The notes beneath the pieces are model-generated. The model saw only the letters and a list, made by a program, of their open reading frames with translations. It ran no database searches and was not told the DNA's origin. The position numbers were made by a program, and so were the translations under genes. DNA of 41,308 bases from Gonium pectorale. Its lineage: Eukaryota; Chlorophyta; Chlorophyceae; Chlamydomonadales; Volvocaceae. Positions within the stretch are counted from its first letter, which is position 1. Each line of letters opens with the position of its first letter. The stretch spans positions 235,361 to 276,668 of the forward strand of contig LSYV01000048.1 of NCBI GenBank assembly GCA_001584585.1, written 5' to 3'. Below are positions 1-11,355 of the stretch, one piece after another.

Positions 1-1935
1 AACGCGAGCTGGTCGCGTTGCAGGCGGGCGAGGAGGCCGCGGTGGCGGCGCGACGCGACGTACAGTCCCAGCGGATCCAACGGAACCAACCTCCGCATGC
101 CGTGCCGCGCGCATGCGTCGTTCCACAGCTCCATGAAGATCTGCCAGAGCTTGAATAGGCCGGGCTTCGGAAGCGCGCCGCTCGCGCCGTTGCCGGCGCC
201 GCGGCTCCCGGCGTTGATGCCGGCGGCGGCGACGGCGCTTAGCAGGATGCGCTCCTCCTCCGGCTGCAGCCGCGGCGGCGGTGGCGGCCGGGAGGAGGAG
301 CCCGCAGCTGCCGTGGCGGCGGCGGTGGCAGCGGACAGGGACGCGGCGGCGGCAGCCGCACCGGCGGCGCCGGAGGTGGCCAGCGTAGGCAGGGCGGCAT
401 CGCCGCCGCTGGCGCCGGCGCCTCCGGTTGCTGAGGGAGGATTGCCACCGCCATTCGAGAAGAAGAGCTCCTGCATCTCCCGGTCCTGCTCGGCAAAGCA
501 AGGAAAGGTAGCCGGGGGCAAGGTCATCAGCCCGACAGCTGTCACCGAGAGGCGTCCCATCGGGCCCATGGAGGAGTGGACTGGATACGAGGGGATGGGC
601 CTACCGTAGTGGGCCAGCGAGACGCCATGCACCTCAAGGGTTTAAGGCGCAGGGAGAGTACAGAAATAGAACTTCACTTCACACCCGGTTGCGCAACAGG
701 GGCCAGGCGGTTACGCCAGGTGTGAGGTTCAGAGGTTCACGAGTTTAGAAGTTCAGGGATTCAGGGATTCAGGGATTCAGGGATTCAGGGATTCAGGGCA
801 AGCGCCGCGAGCGTGGTGGGTCAAGGGGGGCAATGGCGTTCAGGCGCACAACGCGAGCAAAGCGGACAACCGAGCACAAGCGTGAGGGCAGGCGGGCAAG
901 CGCTGCGACAGCGCGATCCGGTAGCAACTGGGTCGGGGGGCGTTGCGCGCTCCGGCCCAAGGTGCCGGGGCCCAGAACGCCCTCGGCCCAGCCACGCATG
1001 CCGCCACCGGCCGCTGCCTCCCGGTCGTTTCGCCCCTCGCTTTTGGCGCTCCAGTGCCTTGCTGCCCTCCAGCCCTCGTAACACGCGCGCATCCAGCACT
1101 GTCAGTCCGGCACGGCGCCCCCCACTATCAAGCCGCGCCGCATAGCACCGCACCGATGGGCCCTTTCTGACTCGACCGGCGCCTCCACGCCCACCGCTCT
1201 CACGCCCGTGCGCTGTCCACAGCGACCGGACCACACGGCTACGCCCATCCAGTCCCCGCTGCAACGGCACGCCTCGCTATCGCGCTCCCTTTTGTCCTGC
1301 GAGCTGCCACTCTGCTTGTTTCCTTGCGCGCTCCGGACCAGTTTGTCCGTCACCCTTACCGGCGGCTCCGGCTGCGCCGTCAGCTTGCGCCATACGCGGC
1401 TCCGCACGTAGTCCGACGAACGCTTGGAGGCGCGGCCTCCGGGGCGCGGCGTGGTGATCTTTGAGAAGACGGTGCTGTAGCGCCAGCCCTCCTCATCGGT
1501 GCCCAACGTCCTCACCACGAACCAGCCGCGCTCGCCCTCGCGCTCGGGCGGCCGCGTCAGCTGCACCGCATTGCCGTGCGCATCGCTGAACGCGGGCCAG
1601 TCGAAGGGAAGCAGCGGCGCTCCCCTGATGGACGGAAGGCATGCAGGGAACCGGGGAATGGGGGGAGCTGGGTTCGGGGGCTCGGGGGGTCGGGTGTGAA
1701 GGGGCGGGGTGAAGGTGAGGGAGGTCGAGGTCCAGGCCGTGGCAGGGAAAGAGGCAGGAAACGTAGGTGTGTGCGCACGGTACAAATTGGCAGCTATATC
1801 CACCTAGCGGGCTTGGCAGCCCTGCATGCGGCGGGGAGGAGTCCCAATTCAGAAACCAGGAGCCGCGACGCACCATGTTAGGCCCCAGTAGCGCTGGTTC
1901 TCCACGAATTCCGCAATTCCTTCATCACAGTACAT
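1..1935 (-). CDS. Peroxin/ferlin (DysF) domain protein, 3' end outside window
   Basis: Three exons are predicted on the minus strand: 1935-1874, 1624-1360 and 632-1 (open at the window edge), about 319 residues so far. The first exon gives EFVENQRYWGLT and splices in phase 2 through a GTGCGT donor to WGAPLLPFDWPAFSD, which restores the N-terminal half of a DysF domain. EEGWRYSTVF and later SDYVRSRVWRK give the Trp/Arg-rich C-terminal half (whole domain about residues 8-100). DysF domains occur in ferlins, TECPR1 and yeast Pex30-type peroxins and are linked to membrane contact and repair; that role is inferred here. After a phase-0 intron of 727 bases comes an Ala/Gly/Pro-rich linker and a helical segment with LWQIFMELWNDACARHG. 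The start at 1935 is the only in-frame ATG in the first exon; an upstream exon ending in CAG near 1968 is the alternative. Confidence 0.75.
751..798. repeat. Six tandem copies of an 8-base unit, ATTCAGGG
   Basis: Positions 751-798 hold GTTCAGGG followed by five exact ATTCAGGG units. The array lies in the predicted second intron (633-1359) of the DysF gene. Confidence 0.95.
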
Positions 1936-2704
1936 GAGCGACAGCGCTCGAGCCCGACTGGTAGTCTTGGTCCCCGCGCCGAGCTGTCGCCCGTCGGCAA
2001 ATGCAGGGCATCAGAACCTTAGTCCGCTGTTTGCATGTCCCAAGTTTTTAGAGCCGTTTGCATCAGTGTCGTTGAGTCGGGAGGGTCGTCTGGTTCTATT
2101 GCTTTGCCGTTTAGCCACACCTATTTGAATGGAGGTATAGGAAAGGGAAATATTTACAACTACACTATCAGCAGTGACACGCAGGCCCTTTCGAGAAATC
2201 GCTTCATCGTCGTGCGTTGCGACCCTCGGACCGCCGGTCCGATGAACGAAGTAAATACTATGTGACCTTTGGATTAGTAGGTAAGGCCGCTCGCCGCAAG
2301 AGGCAGGTCACACTTGAGCCCCAAACGTTCATTGTTCGCCCAACGCGCGTCAAAAGTGGTCGAAACAAATCAAGCAGCCGTCATTGCTGCAATACAGTTC
2401 TACGACACATCATGAAAGAACACTCGCGTCAAGAAGCCCCGCGGGTCATGTTCACACGGGAGCAAAAGCAAAGGCGGATCACTTCATCGGCTTGCCTTCA
2501 AGTCATTGTTCACACGCTGTGCGCAATTAGCGTCCACAGGAATACATGTACAATGCAATCCCGGCCATGTACCTGGGGGCTTATTCTGGAGTCGAGGGGA
2601 TGCTGGTCACGTCACACAATGACACCCGTAGAAACACACCTAAGCCGCCTCTCGGCAGCGATTACTCCTGGTCCATGCGGACACCCAACGCCCCATTGTT
2701 TCAA
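1936..2704. other. Spacer between DysF gene and first membrane-protein gene
   Basis: It should contain the 3' untranslated region of the minus-strand gene ending at 2705 and the promoter of the DysF gene. Open frames on the plus strand here (up to 182 codons) show no family match and no GC-biased third positions. A TGTAA signal on the minus strand lies at 2154-2158. No other gene is seen. Confidence 0.5.
2154..2158 (-). terminator. Candidate TGTAA polyadenylation signal
   Basis: The plus strand reads TTACA, so the minus strand reads TGTAA, about 550 bases after the stop at 2705. TGTAA is the usual poly(A) signal in chlamydomonad algae. Confidence 0.4.
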
Positions 2705-3733
2705 TCACATGAGGAGGTGTGGCGCGGCCCCGACTCCCATCAGACCTGCCTGGGGCGTTGCGTGATTCGGCAATGGCCGTGCCGTCGGCGCAGGAGGCGC
2801 AGCAGCTGCTATCGCAGACATTGACCCAGCGGGACCTCCCGTGACGTCAGATGCGCCACGGGGCTGAGCGCCAGCTTCCGGCATCTCGATTATCAACGCC
2901 TCTGCTGTCCGGTCGCCGATAGCTGCCTCCGGAACCGGCTGCTCCCTATGTGCAACGGCAGCCGGCGGCATCTCAAGTTGTAAGGTCGCAGCGGCCGCGC
3001 CTGTATCCGCCTCCCCGTGCTGTGGTGGCCGTGGCGGCGTCGCCAGATGCCGGCGAAATTGCCTGGGCAGCAGGTTCTGTTGCGGGGGGGGGGGGGGCAG
3101 ACACCCGTGCACATCGTAGCCTTTGGCATTTCATCTTTGAAGTGGTCAGTACGTTACTTACCGGTACCCAGGTGGTCCTATCCCAAGAGCGCATGACCTG
3201 GCAGGACCCGGGCTGAACGTAGTGCCCTAAAGCCGCTCAGCCCGACACCTCCATGAGCCCGCAACGCGCATCCGGCATTCTGCATTCCGCAAAGGTATCT
3301 TACTATGCATCGGGCTTTCGAGTCAACCATCTCTCCCGCGTATGGGTCAGTCAGCATGTGCTACATGTCCTTGGCCTTCTTGTGTCCCGCGGGCCGCACA
3401 CACCTTCCAGGTCCAGTTCAGCTCGTCCTCGAGGTAGTTCCGGACCCACAGCGCCAAAGCCATCATGAGGATGCCGGCAGTGAAGCCCACCACGATAAGG
3501 CCGACGGCGATCGCCATGGGCGAGGCAGGGCGGTTGGAGCGAGACGGGGGCGGCGGGCTCGGTGGAGGCGGCGCCCACTTGTGCGTCAAGACCCACGCGC
3601 CGCTCTGCGGGTCGTACGCAACCATGTTGTCGCCGTACAGCAAGCCGGCGCCGATGGAGGTCTGCGGCGCCTGGCGCGGAGGCGGCGCCGCCACGGCTGG
3701 AGGCGGGAGGACGGGGGCAGCAGGGAGGGCCAT
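2705..3733 (-). CDS. Single-pass membrane protein with proline-rich linker, tandem copy 1
   Basis: Two minus-strand exons are well supported: 3696-3404 (or from ATG 3733) and 3076-2705, joined in phase 0 across a 327-base intron (donor AAG|GTGTGT, acceptor CAACAG|AAC). With the ATG at 3733 the product is 233 aa. The order is: a short N-terminal part with VAYDPQSGAWVLTHKW, a linker APPPPSPPPP, one transmembrane helix (GLIVVGFTAGILMMALALW) and a short polar stretch ending WTWK at the splice. Then comes an Ala/Pro/Glu-rich tail containing LIIEMPEAG. It is a clear paralogue of the gene at 5430-6448, with the same intron position and phase. Both first exons also fit an acceptor in phase 1 (here CTCCAG at 3702-3697), so upstream exons are likely; a candidate lies at 4097-3984. 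No signal peptide is visible in the part shown. I do not recognise the family. Confidence 0.7.
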
Positions 3734-5429
3734 GGAGGGCTCGGCGGGAGTGCAGAGATGCAGGCCTACAGGACGTTGGGTGCGCCTTGTACAGCAGGGG
3801 TTGTTTCACACAGTTCATGAGGATTTTGGTTTCTCGGGGCGTAGCGGAGACATCTCGGCTAACACGGCTCGGTTCTGTGGAGGTCGAACGGCAAGATAGC
3901 CTGGGACCGCTTTTTCCCGCGTGAACGCATTGTGCGTTCCGCCTGTTTGTGTTTCATCATTCCTATCGCTGTAGGGCGTGTACCTCTCCCGGGACAGTGG
4001 CCCGTACTGCCCACACGCCCACAGCGCGTCCGCCCGCACAGTATCGGTCCTGCCACATGTCATAAACAGCAGCGGCCCGTCCTCGCTTTCGGTTATACTG
4101 CAACGCAATACGCCAGCCTTGCGGCGCACAACTGGTTGCGCAGCGCCCAGACGCCAATATGCGAGGCCTGGGAGTGCGCCCTTAGGCTGGTGCCTACACT
4201 CCGCTACCCGCTCTCGCCGCACCTTCCTCCTCATGGGTCGCAACCGACCCAATTACGCTAAGGAGCGCAGATAGTATGGCCCGTAGGAGGAGTCGAGACG
4301 CCCAGACCATGCACCGCGTATGAGGGGAACTACGGCGAACGATATGCTGCAGCAGGTCTCTGGGGCAGATGGCCTGCAGGGCATCATTCAGGGAAAGTGA
4401 TAAGGGCGCTTGAGGCAGTTCACCACTTTGCCTCAGGCGCACGGAGAGCGAGGGCTACGTCTTGTGGTTTGGGGGCGTGCATGTGGCCATTCACAGGAAG
4501 CAGCGTGTGGAAGAGGGGGCGGGGCAAACCCGGTGGCGGGCTTGGCTCGAGTGCGTGCCCAACCCTCGGCACGCATCCGCCAACCGCCATCACAAATCGG
4601 TTGCAGCCGCATGCCAGCGCAAACAATGATTGGATACGTTGGACGCCCCGAACTTACAGGCCGCAGAATCGAAGAACCCGATGGCAACCCTCGTGTCCCG
4701 AGCAGATACAAGATACGGCAAAATAGGGATGAAGCACGGCCAGTTTCCGCTGCAATACGCCTGTGCAGTGTGGTCGGACTGGAACGTCTGGCCTGCGATG
4801 AGCCCGTGCGCGCTGCTGCTAATGCTTCACCTAGGAATCAGTATTGGTTAAAATGTGATAAACCAGTCACTTATCGCTGGAGGCGCTATGCATAGCTTTG
4901 CACTCAGCATGAAGCCCCGAACCGTCCACCGCCCTTGGTCCCTATGCCGAGCAGATGTTATCCATTATTACAAGTACTTTAATGCGATACTTCACCTGGC
5001 ATAAGCAGCATACTTGCAACCGATACTTCTGCAGGACGATTGGCCGCCAGCCCACCACCGCGTTCCCGCACTCACACGTTGAAAGCGTCTAGGTCACGAG
5101 AGGAAATAAGGGAACAGGTCCCGCCCCCGACTTCCCCCCGTGAATGTATAATATGAGATAGGCCAGGAACACCCGCTACAGGTACCCCAATGTTGCCGAG
5201 CACGAGATGGCACGAGCATCCGAAAGGTCGTAGTGCTTATCCTATGTATGCGACGTTAGGCAGCGTGTAGGCGCACATCCACGGGGTAAAATCAACGGAG
5301 CACGAAGGTCACCCTGGTCAAAGCGTGTCACAGTGTGACGCACGCGCTTTACACATTTGGCCAGCCACGTTTCAGTCCAGCCCAATGAAATCAAAAAGCC
5401 ACAAAAGCCGCTTGAGCTGCCTGTTCCAC
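3734..5429. other. Spacer with possible 5' exons of tandem copy 1
   Basis: On the minus strand, 4097-3984 is an open segment between an acceptor-like CGTTGCAG and a donor-like AG|GTACAC; it reads DGPLLFMTCGRTDTVRAD and could be an upstream exon of the gene ending at 2705. A 161-codon plus-strand frame at 4410-4895 has no protein-like features. The 3' untranslated region of tandem copy 2 should reach about 5340. Nothing else is recognised. Confidence 0.3.
5349..5353 (-). terminator. TGTAA polyadenylation signal of tandem copy 2
   Basis: The minus strand reads TGTAA about 80 bases beyond the stop codon at 5430, a normal distance for an algal 3' end. Confidence 0.5.
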
Positions 5430-6448
5430 TCACGGCTGCACCCAAGCGGTACTGGAGCGTAGCGAACTACTGGGGCCCACAAGGCCCGGTAGCGCTACCT
5501 CTGGCTCCGACGACACTGATGCCGCTGCTGCACCCGCCCCTTCGGCTGCTCCGGCTTGAGCGACCGGGGCGCCTTCCGGATCGGGGCCAGCAGCCTCCAT
5601 GGCCTGTAGCCTGGGGCCATTTACAACAGCCAACTCAACATCATTCGCCTGGTTTCCTCCGGCTGCCTCCCCCTCCCGCGCCGCTGGCCCCTCCTCGTGC
5701 TGGACGGCTGCAGGTCTCCGAGGCGGGCGAGGGGTGAGCTCTTCCAAGATCCTTCCAGAGATATTCTGCAAAGCGCAGTTCAACGAGATGGTCTCCAACA
5801 GGCAGTGGGCACGCGGATAACCCCTGATGCGGGGCTGGGGGGCTAAGGGACTAGCGCGGGCTTTGAAGAAAGTAAAGACAAATCTGCGAAGAAGAGGGAG
5901 CCTGCTTCTACGGTCATACCCACCCGAAGAAAATGACGATAAAGGACGTACAGTTTGACAGGCGGCGCAATACTGTTGTTACGTCAGCCGGTTCAGGACA
6001 GGGCAACGTCCCAAGCTGCGCCATTCCCTTTGTATCGGCCAGAGTGGCGCTGACGCTGTCCCAACCAGTATTACAACATCTGGAAGTGCTCAGCCGGGAC
6101 AGCAGCCATCCCAAGGCAATCCCAACAGACCTCCCGCCGGACGCACCTTCCAGTCAAAAGTGATGCTGATGTTGTAGTACGTCTTGATCCATATTCCTAG
6201 TCCAATAAACAAGAGACCGGCAGTAAAGCCAGCCGCGACGAGGCCAGCGGTGACTGCAGCGGGCGACGGAGGCCCCCGAGCGAATTGCCCCGGTGGCGGA
6301 GGCCTAGGTGGTGGAGGCGCCTTAGCCGATGTCAGCTGCCACGCGCCATTGGTGGCATCAAACACCGCAGCAGTAACATATGTGTTCTGGTAGCTGGAGC
6401 CCAGGACCTGCTGCACGCTTCGTCGCTGCGGTTCAGCGGCTGGGGAGG
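5430..6448 (-). CDS. Single-pass membrane protein with proline-rich linker, tandem copy 2 (5' exons not resolved)
   Basis: Minus-strand exons 6448-6147 and 5765-5430 join in phase 0 across a 381-base intron (donor AAG|GTGCGT, acceptor TTTGCAG|AAT). The first encodes FDATNGAWQLTSAKAPPPP, a proline-rich linker, one membrane helix (GLVAAGFTAGLLFIGLGIW) and ends FDWK at the splice. The second begins NISGRILEEL and continues as an Ala/Glu/Pro-rich tail ending at 5430. Helix, GAW.LT motif, linker and intron position all match the gene at 2705-3733, so the two arose by tandem duplication. The exon start is set by the acceptor TTCCCAACAG at 6450-6449 (phase 1). The open frame has no ATG, so at least one upstream exon is missing from this model; a candidate lies near 6637-6570. 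Function unknown; a surface or endomembrane protein is inferred. Confidence 0.65.
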
Positions 6449-7207
6449 CTGTTGGGAACAAGGGCAATAAGGGTTTGGCCAAGGCTGACTTGCATAAAAC
6501 AACAGGACATATCGAACACGCTTTAAGAGTGCATGTTGTGCTATGTGTATGCCACCAGCGGCATGCGCCCTGGCGTCTGCGGCCATCCTTTGGCGGCCTT
6601 CAGCATCGATGCGCCTTTGTAAATATGTTGATGGCTGCTGCTATATTGGCGTACCTGCTATCACACACCACCAGGCAGTGAAGAGCGCCAGGCGATGCCG
6701 CAAGCAAGCTACGCTGCGCCTAAAGCCCATCTAGCAATGAATTTCCGTCATTCATGCAAAGCAGGCGTCAGAATGTTACTCCTAATGCTTGGAGGCCCGG
6801 GCGGCTCGGCGACGAGAAAACGTGGCCTGTCGCCGGCCCAGTGGGCAAGGTTGCCCTACAGGCCTGTGTAAGCCAGCGGACCTTGAGAGGTCAGCTAGAC
6901 AAGTACTCAGGGACGTCAAAATACGGTACTGCAAGCTGACGGAATCCTCCGGGGCAGTTGAGTGGTCGGCAGATTCGTTTTGTGTTTTTACCCAGGAAGA
7001 GCTTACCTTGGGAGCTCTATGTACCACGGCTACTTGCTGATATCCCTTTTTCTACATTGGTCATTTCTGGTTGGTCTGCGTAACTCACCTGTAACTGAAG
7101 CGGCTTTGGCACAGCTTACGCTTAATCGAAAGGATAAGCATAAACACAGCTTGTAGGCACCTCACCCAGGGCCGCTCTCGCGAGGCACACGGACGAGATC
7201 TGCTGAG
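6449..7207. other. Divergent spacer between membrane-protein gene and PAC1-like gene
   Basis: It should hold the 5' exons and promoter of the minus-strand gene and the promoter of the plus-strand gene starting at 7208. Two short open minus-strand segments with plausible splice sites (6713-6656 and about 6637-6570) could be 5' exons. No recognisable promoter element is seen. Confidence 0.3.
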
Positions 7208-9773
7208 ATGGAGGACGAGGGCATCATACTGGCACCTAGAGAACCCGTGCAGCTTGCCGATCAGGTGTGACCATCTGCGAGCGCTGCAGGTACCAGTCCC
7301 CTCCCGCCCAGTGCCCCATGCTTACGTCCGTGCCGTGCCGCGACGCAGGTCGTTATCGGCAACATTGATGTCGCTGCCATGGGGTGCGCACATATCCGTG
7401 GACAGTGGTTTGTACGGGGCTCTCTTCCCCACCTGCTGTTCACCCGACCTGCTCCTCGCCGTCACGCGTGACGGCAGCGGCGCCGGCCGGCCATCCCTCC
7501 TAACCCTCTCGCGTTGGAATAGTATCCCCTATCTGTGCTTGAACCTTGTACAGCAGCTTCTCCCGCGTCTAACCACCCCTCACGTGGAGGGCTGCCGCCC
7601 ACCCAGTCCATCGCAGCCTACCGCTCCAGGTTGAACCCCCCCCCCCCCACCACACACACGCCATCACTTTCGCGCTTACGCTCGTCGTATGCGCTTTCCT
7701 TTTCAACACACGCACGAATACCCAGACCCAGACGCCTCCGCCCGTGTCCTCCCACACCCATTCCCGCAGTGCTCGCGTGCTCGCGGCCCTTCAGCCGCCC
7801 AGCAGCTGGACGGTCCGGGAGACGGCGGTTGACATCCGCGGCCTCGAACCCGCCAGCGCGCGGCCAGTGCTAAATCTGGATCCACACACGGAACCGGGCA
7901 CGGCGCCGCTGCTGCTGGTGCGCAGTATGTACGGCCCGGGAGCCGCTGCGGGCGAGCCGCCAAAGGTGTGTCCCGCGCCCTCTTGACGTCCTTGAGGGAG
8001 GAGCCCGCGCCACTTGCAGCCGCGCGCGACAGCTGGGGGTGCGAGGGCTTTGTGCGGCCTGGCACGTGGGCCCCAGTCGCCGCTAGGCGCTGCCGCGGGC
8101 CCCTGGCATGCCGGCCCCGATCGGGCACAGTGCCGGCCTAGTGCGGGCCCAGTGGGCGCCAGGCAAACCCCTCGCCACGGTGGTGTCCCCCCTCCGGCCG
8201 CGCGTGCACTGCTTGGCAACGAATGCCCGGTCAGGGTTGTCGGGCAGGTATGGCACGCATGTACCGCATGTGCGGTCGGCCTTGCGTACTCAGGTACGGC
8301 ACGTACGGCATTCGCGCGCGCGTACGACAATGTATGCGGGACGACATAGCGGCAGCCCGCGCCTGGGGGCCGCGCAGGTGTCGCTGGTCATCCTGAACAT
8401 CGCCGTGCCCGAGGGCACCCAGGCGGAGGTGGCGGCGGCGCTGCTCGACATGCTGACGTCAGCGCCGGGCGGCGGCGGCGGCGGCGCCGCTGCCGGCGGA
8501 GGGGGAGGAGGATCAAAGGCGGTGACGCTGGTGGCTGGGATGCTGATGCAGCACGTCTCACAGCCGGCTGGTGAGGGCGCGTGGTCAGGCGCTGGGCGGC
8601 GGGGGGGGGGAGGGGGGCGGGGTAGGGACGGCAGGGCCGGGGGAAATCCCGGGGGGCGGGGGCGCTTGTTCGTACGCCACGTGTGTGTTGGGCACACCGC
8701 CGTGATCCGGCGCGTGGGGGAGGCGAGCCTGAGACAGGATGGACGTGCGGACCGTATGGCCGCGGCGGCCCCCATCACGGGGCAAAAACCCTCAGCCCGC
8801 CACAAGCTCTCCTACATTGTATGCGATTTTGTGTCCGCAATACGACCCGACTCCCGCGACACGACCCGACTCCCTTCAAACCCCTAAACCACAGCACGGG
8901 GCAAACGCTCCTGGCGCCCAGCTGGTCGTCATTCACACCCTTTCCCCTTCGCCCCTGCCCTTAGCCCCGAGCCGGCTGGGCCCTCTTATACCCGGCCTCT
9001 GCGCCCCTCCTCCGCAGCCCCTTTGCCTTGAATCACCCCAAACAGACCCTCAGCACGCAGTCCACCCTCTTCACCTGTGCTAAAACCCCCAGCGCCCCAC
9101 CCCCGCCCGCCGTCCCGGCCCTCCCTCCCCCGCCCCCACACAGCCTTGTACCAGCTGCAGCTCAACGGCGCAAAGCCGCTCGACCCGTCTCTGCCTCAGC
9201 TGCCCGTCTGCAGCGGAACGGGGGCACCCTCAGCGGCGGCGGCGGCGCGGGCGCGCGTTCGTGACGGGCAGCTGGCGGCGCTGCTCCATGTGGCGGCGGT
9301 GTCCGGGACGCCCCTGGCTTGCCTGCTGGCGCCAGGTGCGGGGCAGCGGCGGCTGGTTGGCGGCGGCCGCGGCTGGTGGCACTGGGCTTGTGTCGCTGGG
9401 TGGCATGGCGGGAGTTGAGTCGCTCGTGCAGTTCTGCGCAAAGGCGTTGACCCGACACATACGCCTGCAGGGCAAGCCGTGCGTGTCAAAGCCCCTTGGC
9501 TCGTGCCTGTGTGGTTGGGTGCCACAGTCACCATGCGCCATTGTGCCACACAGCATGCGCCTTCCATGCCCCAAACCCCGTGCAGGCCACAAGCCGCCCG
9601 CCGCCACGTCGCTGGTGCTGCCCGACTCGGCGGCCGCCTGCGACGCGCTGGGCGCCGCGGTGGCGGCCGCGCTCGGCCTGTCGTACGACGCTGCAGCGTG
9701 CCGTACTGTGCGGGCGTCATGCAAGTGGTTTGTGCCGGAGAGTGCGGCCGGCAGCGACATCATGTACCTGTAA
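7208..9773 (+). CDS. Proteasome assembly chaperone 1-like protein (PSMG1/PAC1)
   Basis: Six exons are predicted: 7208-7264, 7349-7383, 7770-7965, 8378-8570, 9144-9335 and 9586-9773. All junctions agree in phase and give 286 aa, close to the usual PAC1 length. It starts MEDEGIILAPREP. Exon 3 gives LAALQPPSSWTVRETAVDI and LLLVRSMYG. Exon 4 gives VSLVILNIAVPEGTQAEV, a Gly-rich insert and KAVTLVAGMLMQ. Exon 5 begins LYQLQLNGAKPLDP. Exons 5-6 give SGTPLACLLAPG, then a long helix and the C-terminus SDIMYL. The order of hydrophobic strands, the small-residue loop before LACLL and the short hydrophobic C-terminus resemble PSMG1, which pairs with PAC2 to help assemble the 20S core's alpha ring. The identity is inferred by pattern, not by a search. 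The 35-base exon 2 is the weakest part. A partial copy lies at 19475-20552. Confidence 0.6.
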
Positions 9774-11355
9774 GCCCCGTTGCAGGCCGGTTCTTTGCGG
9801 CGAACCTTTGCGTAGGTGACCCTTGCCAGGTCTTGGCCGTCCTGATTATGAGTGCAGGCCCGCGCCTGTTTGTGCAGTTAGGCATGTGTCGGTATCGAAG
9901 AGCATCAGGCCCCTAGCAGAGCGGGCTCCTGAAAGGGTAGCTGCGGGGGCAGGGTGGACAATCTGTTTGGGATGCAGTGGTGGCAACAGCATACCGGACC
10001 GACTGCGAAGTCGGTACTGCGTACAGTGACTGCAGCATGGGCCGTGCGTGAGCTGTTACTGGCGATGCGGCATCGGCTTGACCCAGCTTGGCTGGGGTTC
10101 CTGGGCATGTGGACGTACGTGGCCCTCGGTACCCCTGCGGCGGAGGCTTTGAGGCTGCCTGCAAAATGACTATCACAAAGGAGTGTTTGCTGCTGTATAC
10201 GTGTCCAGCTTCCTATGACAGCTGTGGACAGCGCGACTGCATGCAGTATGTCGCAGTCCTATGTCCGCGAGTGCAGGCCGAATGACTCTTGCCCTTCAAG
10301 AAGCCCGACAGTCGCGCGACCGTGGCACGTACATGGAGCAGCAGCGTACCAAGTGATGAGTAAGCATGTTGTGACCGCTGAACAAGTTGCTACAACTGTT
10401 AAGGTACGTCCGGCGCATGGGCATGTCGCAGGCTTGGCAGTTTGGTACTTAAGATGAGTAGGTGATGCTTTTCCGTGCCAAGTCACGACATGTCCAGACG
10501 TAGCGTTTAATGCAGCGCTTGCGGGCATCGCCTCCCCTCCTCACCACCACGCCCCGCGCAGCCAAGCACCCCGCTTGCTCCCCGTAGTGTAACCCATGGC
10601 TAAAAGTGCGACAAGCAGCCGTCCCTGCCGCACTTGACGCCTCTGCATGTGCATGTGGGCGGGGCTGTACGTCAGTGATGCGACGGGGCCAGCATCACAA
10701 AGCACGGTATGAGCAAGTGGTGCAAGAACGTAACACGTAACAAAAAAACGATAACCAGAAACGGGTAACATGACATACATGCCGGAACAGCAGTAGGGTA
10801 TGTAGTCGTCAGCACCCGGGCCACGCCTCCCAGGGGCCGCTCATCAGGTTACGGTCACAGGTTCAACGCCTGTCAAAGCCGGGGGCGGGCGCCGTGATCC
10901 AGGTGAGGGCGGCACGGGTGCGTGAGCCGCCGAATGGAGCAGAGATGTGGCACAGTTTCACCGTTGCTCCCCGTGACATACAGCAAAAAGGGACCCGCAG
11001 GCAGCAGGGATAGACGGAGGGGCTCCCTTCTTGCCGCTGTGGGACGCTCTGCACATGCACGTCGTACGTGACATGCCGTACAATGTTGGTTAAAGCCCGT
11101 CGCTTCGTTGCTAGCTACAAAGCAGTGCAGCTATAGTCACGAGTATAAGTTCCCAAGCTTGCTCGCGCCCACACTGCACGCTGTTGAAAGCTCAACCGTC
11201 TCTCTGCCTTTCGATGGGATTCAAGCGCTGCTGGCTACTACCTAGCTTTCAAGCTTTGACCTACAAATACATCATACACGCCGCATGAGCATGCCCTCGC
11301 CCTCGCCCTGCCCAGCACCCCTCCCCATGTCCCACCCGGTCCTCACACGCACCAG
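9774..11355. other. 3' flank of PAC1-like gene and upstream region of the decayed gene
   Basis: Bases 9774 to about 10544 recur, diverged, at 19695-20552. A TGTAA on the plus strand near 10586 could end the PAC1-like transcript. TATAAG at 11144-11149 with an ATG at 11214 could mark the promoter of the next plus-strand gene, but no donor was found for an exon starting there. A 40-base stretch near 10842-10882 (TATCAGGTTAC-like, GTCAAAGC) resembles 14614-14650. Confidence 0.4.
11144..11149 (+). promoter_or_regulatory. TATA-like element upstream of the decayed gene
   Basis: TATAAG sits 65 bases before an ATG at 11214 and about 210 bases before the first exon that can be supported. It is a sequence match only. 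Confidence 0.3.

Noticed and set aside
2217..2765. 182-codon plus-strand frame
   Set aside because: It overlaps the 3' end of a well-supported minus-strand gene and is not protein-like.
4410..4895. 161-codon plus-strand frame
   Set aside because: No domain, no GC-biased third positions and no splice or 3' signal; chance is likely in GC-rich DNA.
6449..6482. Start of tandem copy 2 at 6482
   Set aside because: The codon is TTG, not ATG, and the acceptor at 6450-6449 marks a better exon edge matching the paralogue.
10842..10882. tRNA-like GGTTCAACGCC stretch
   Set aside because: No acceptor stem, D arm or anticodon arm can be folded around it. It resembles 14614-14650, so it is more likely a short repeat.
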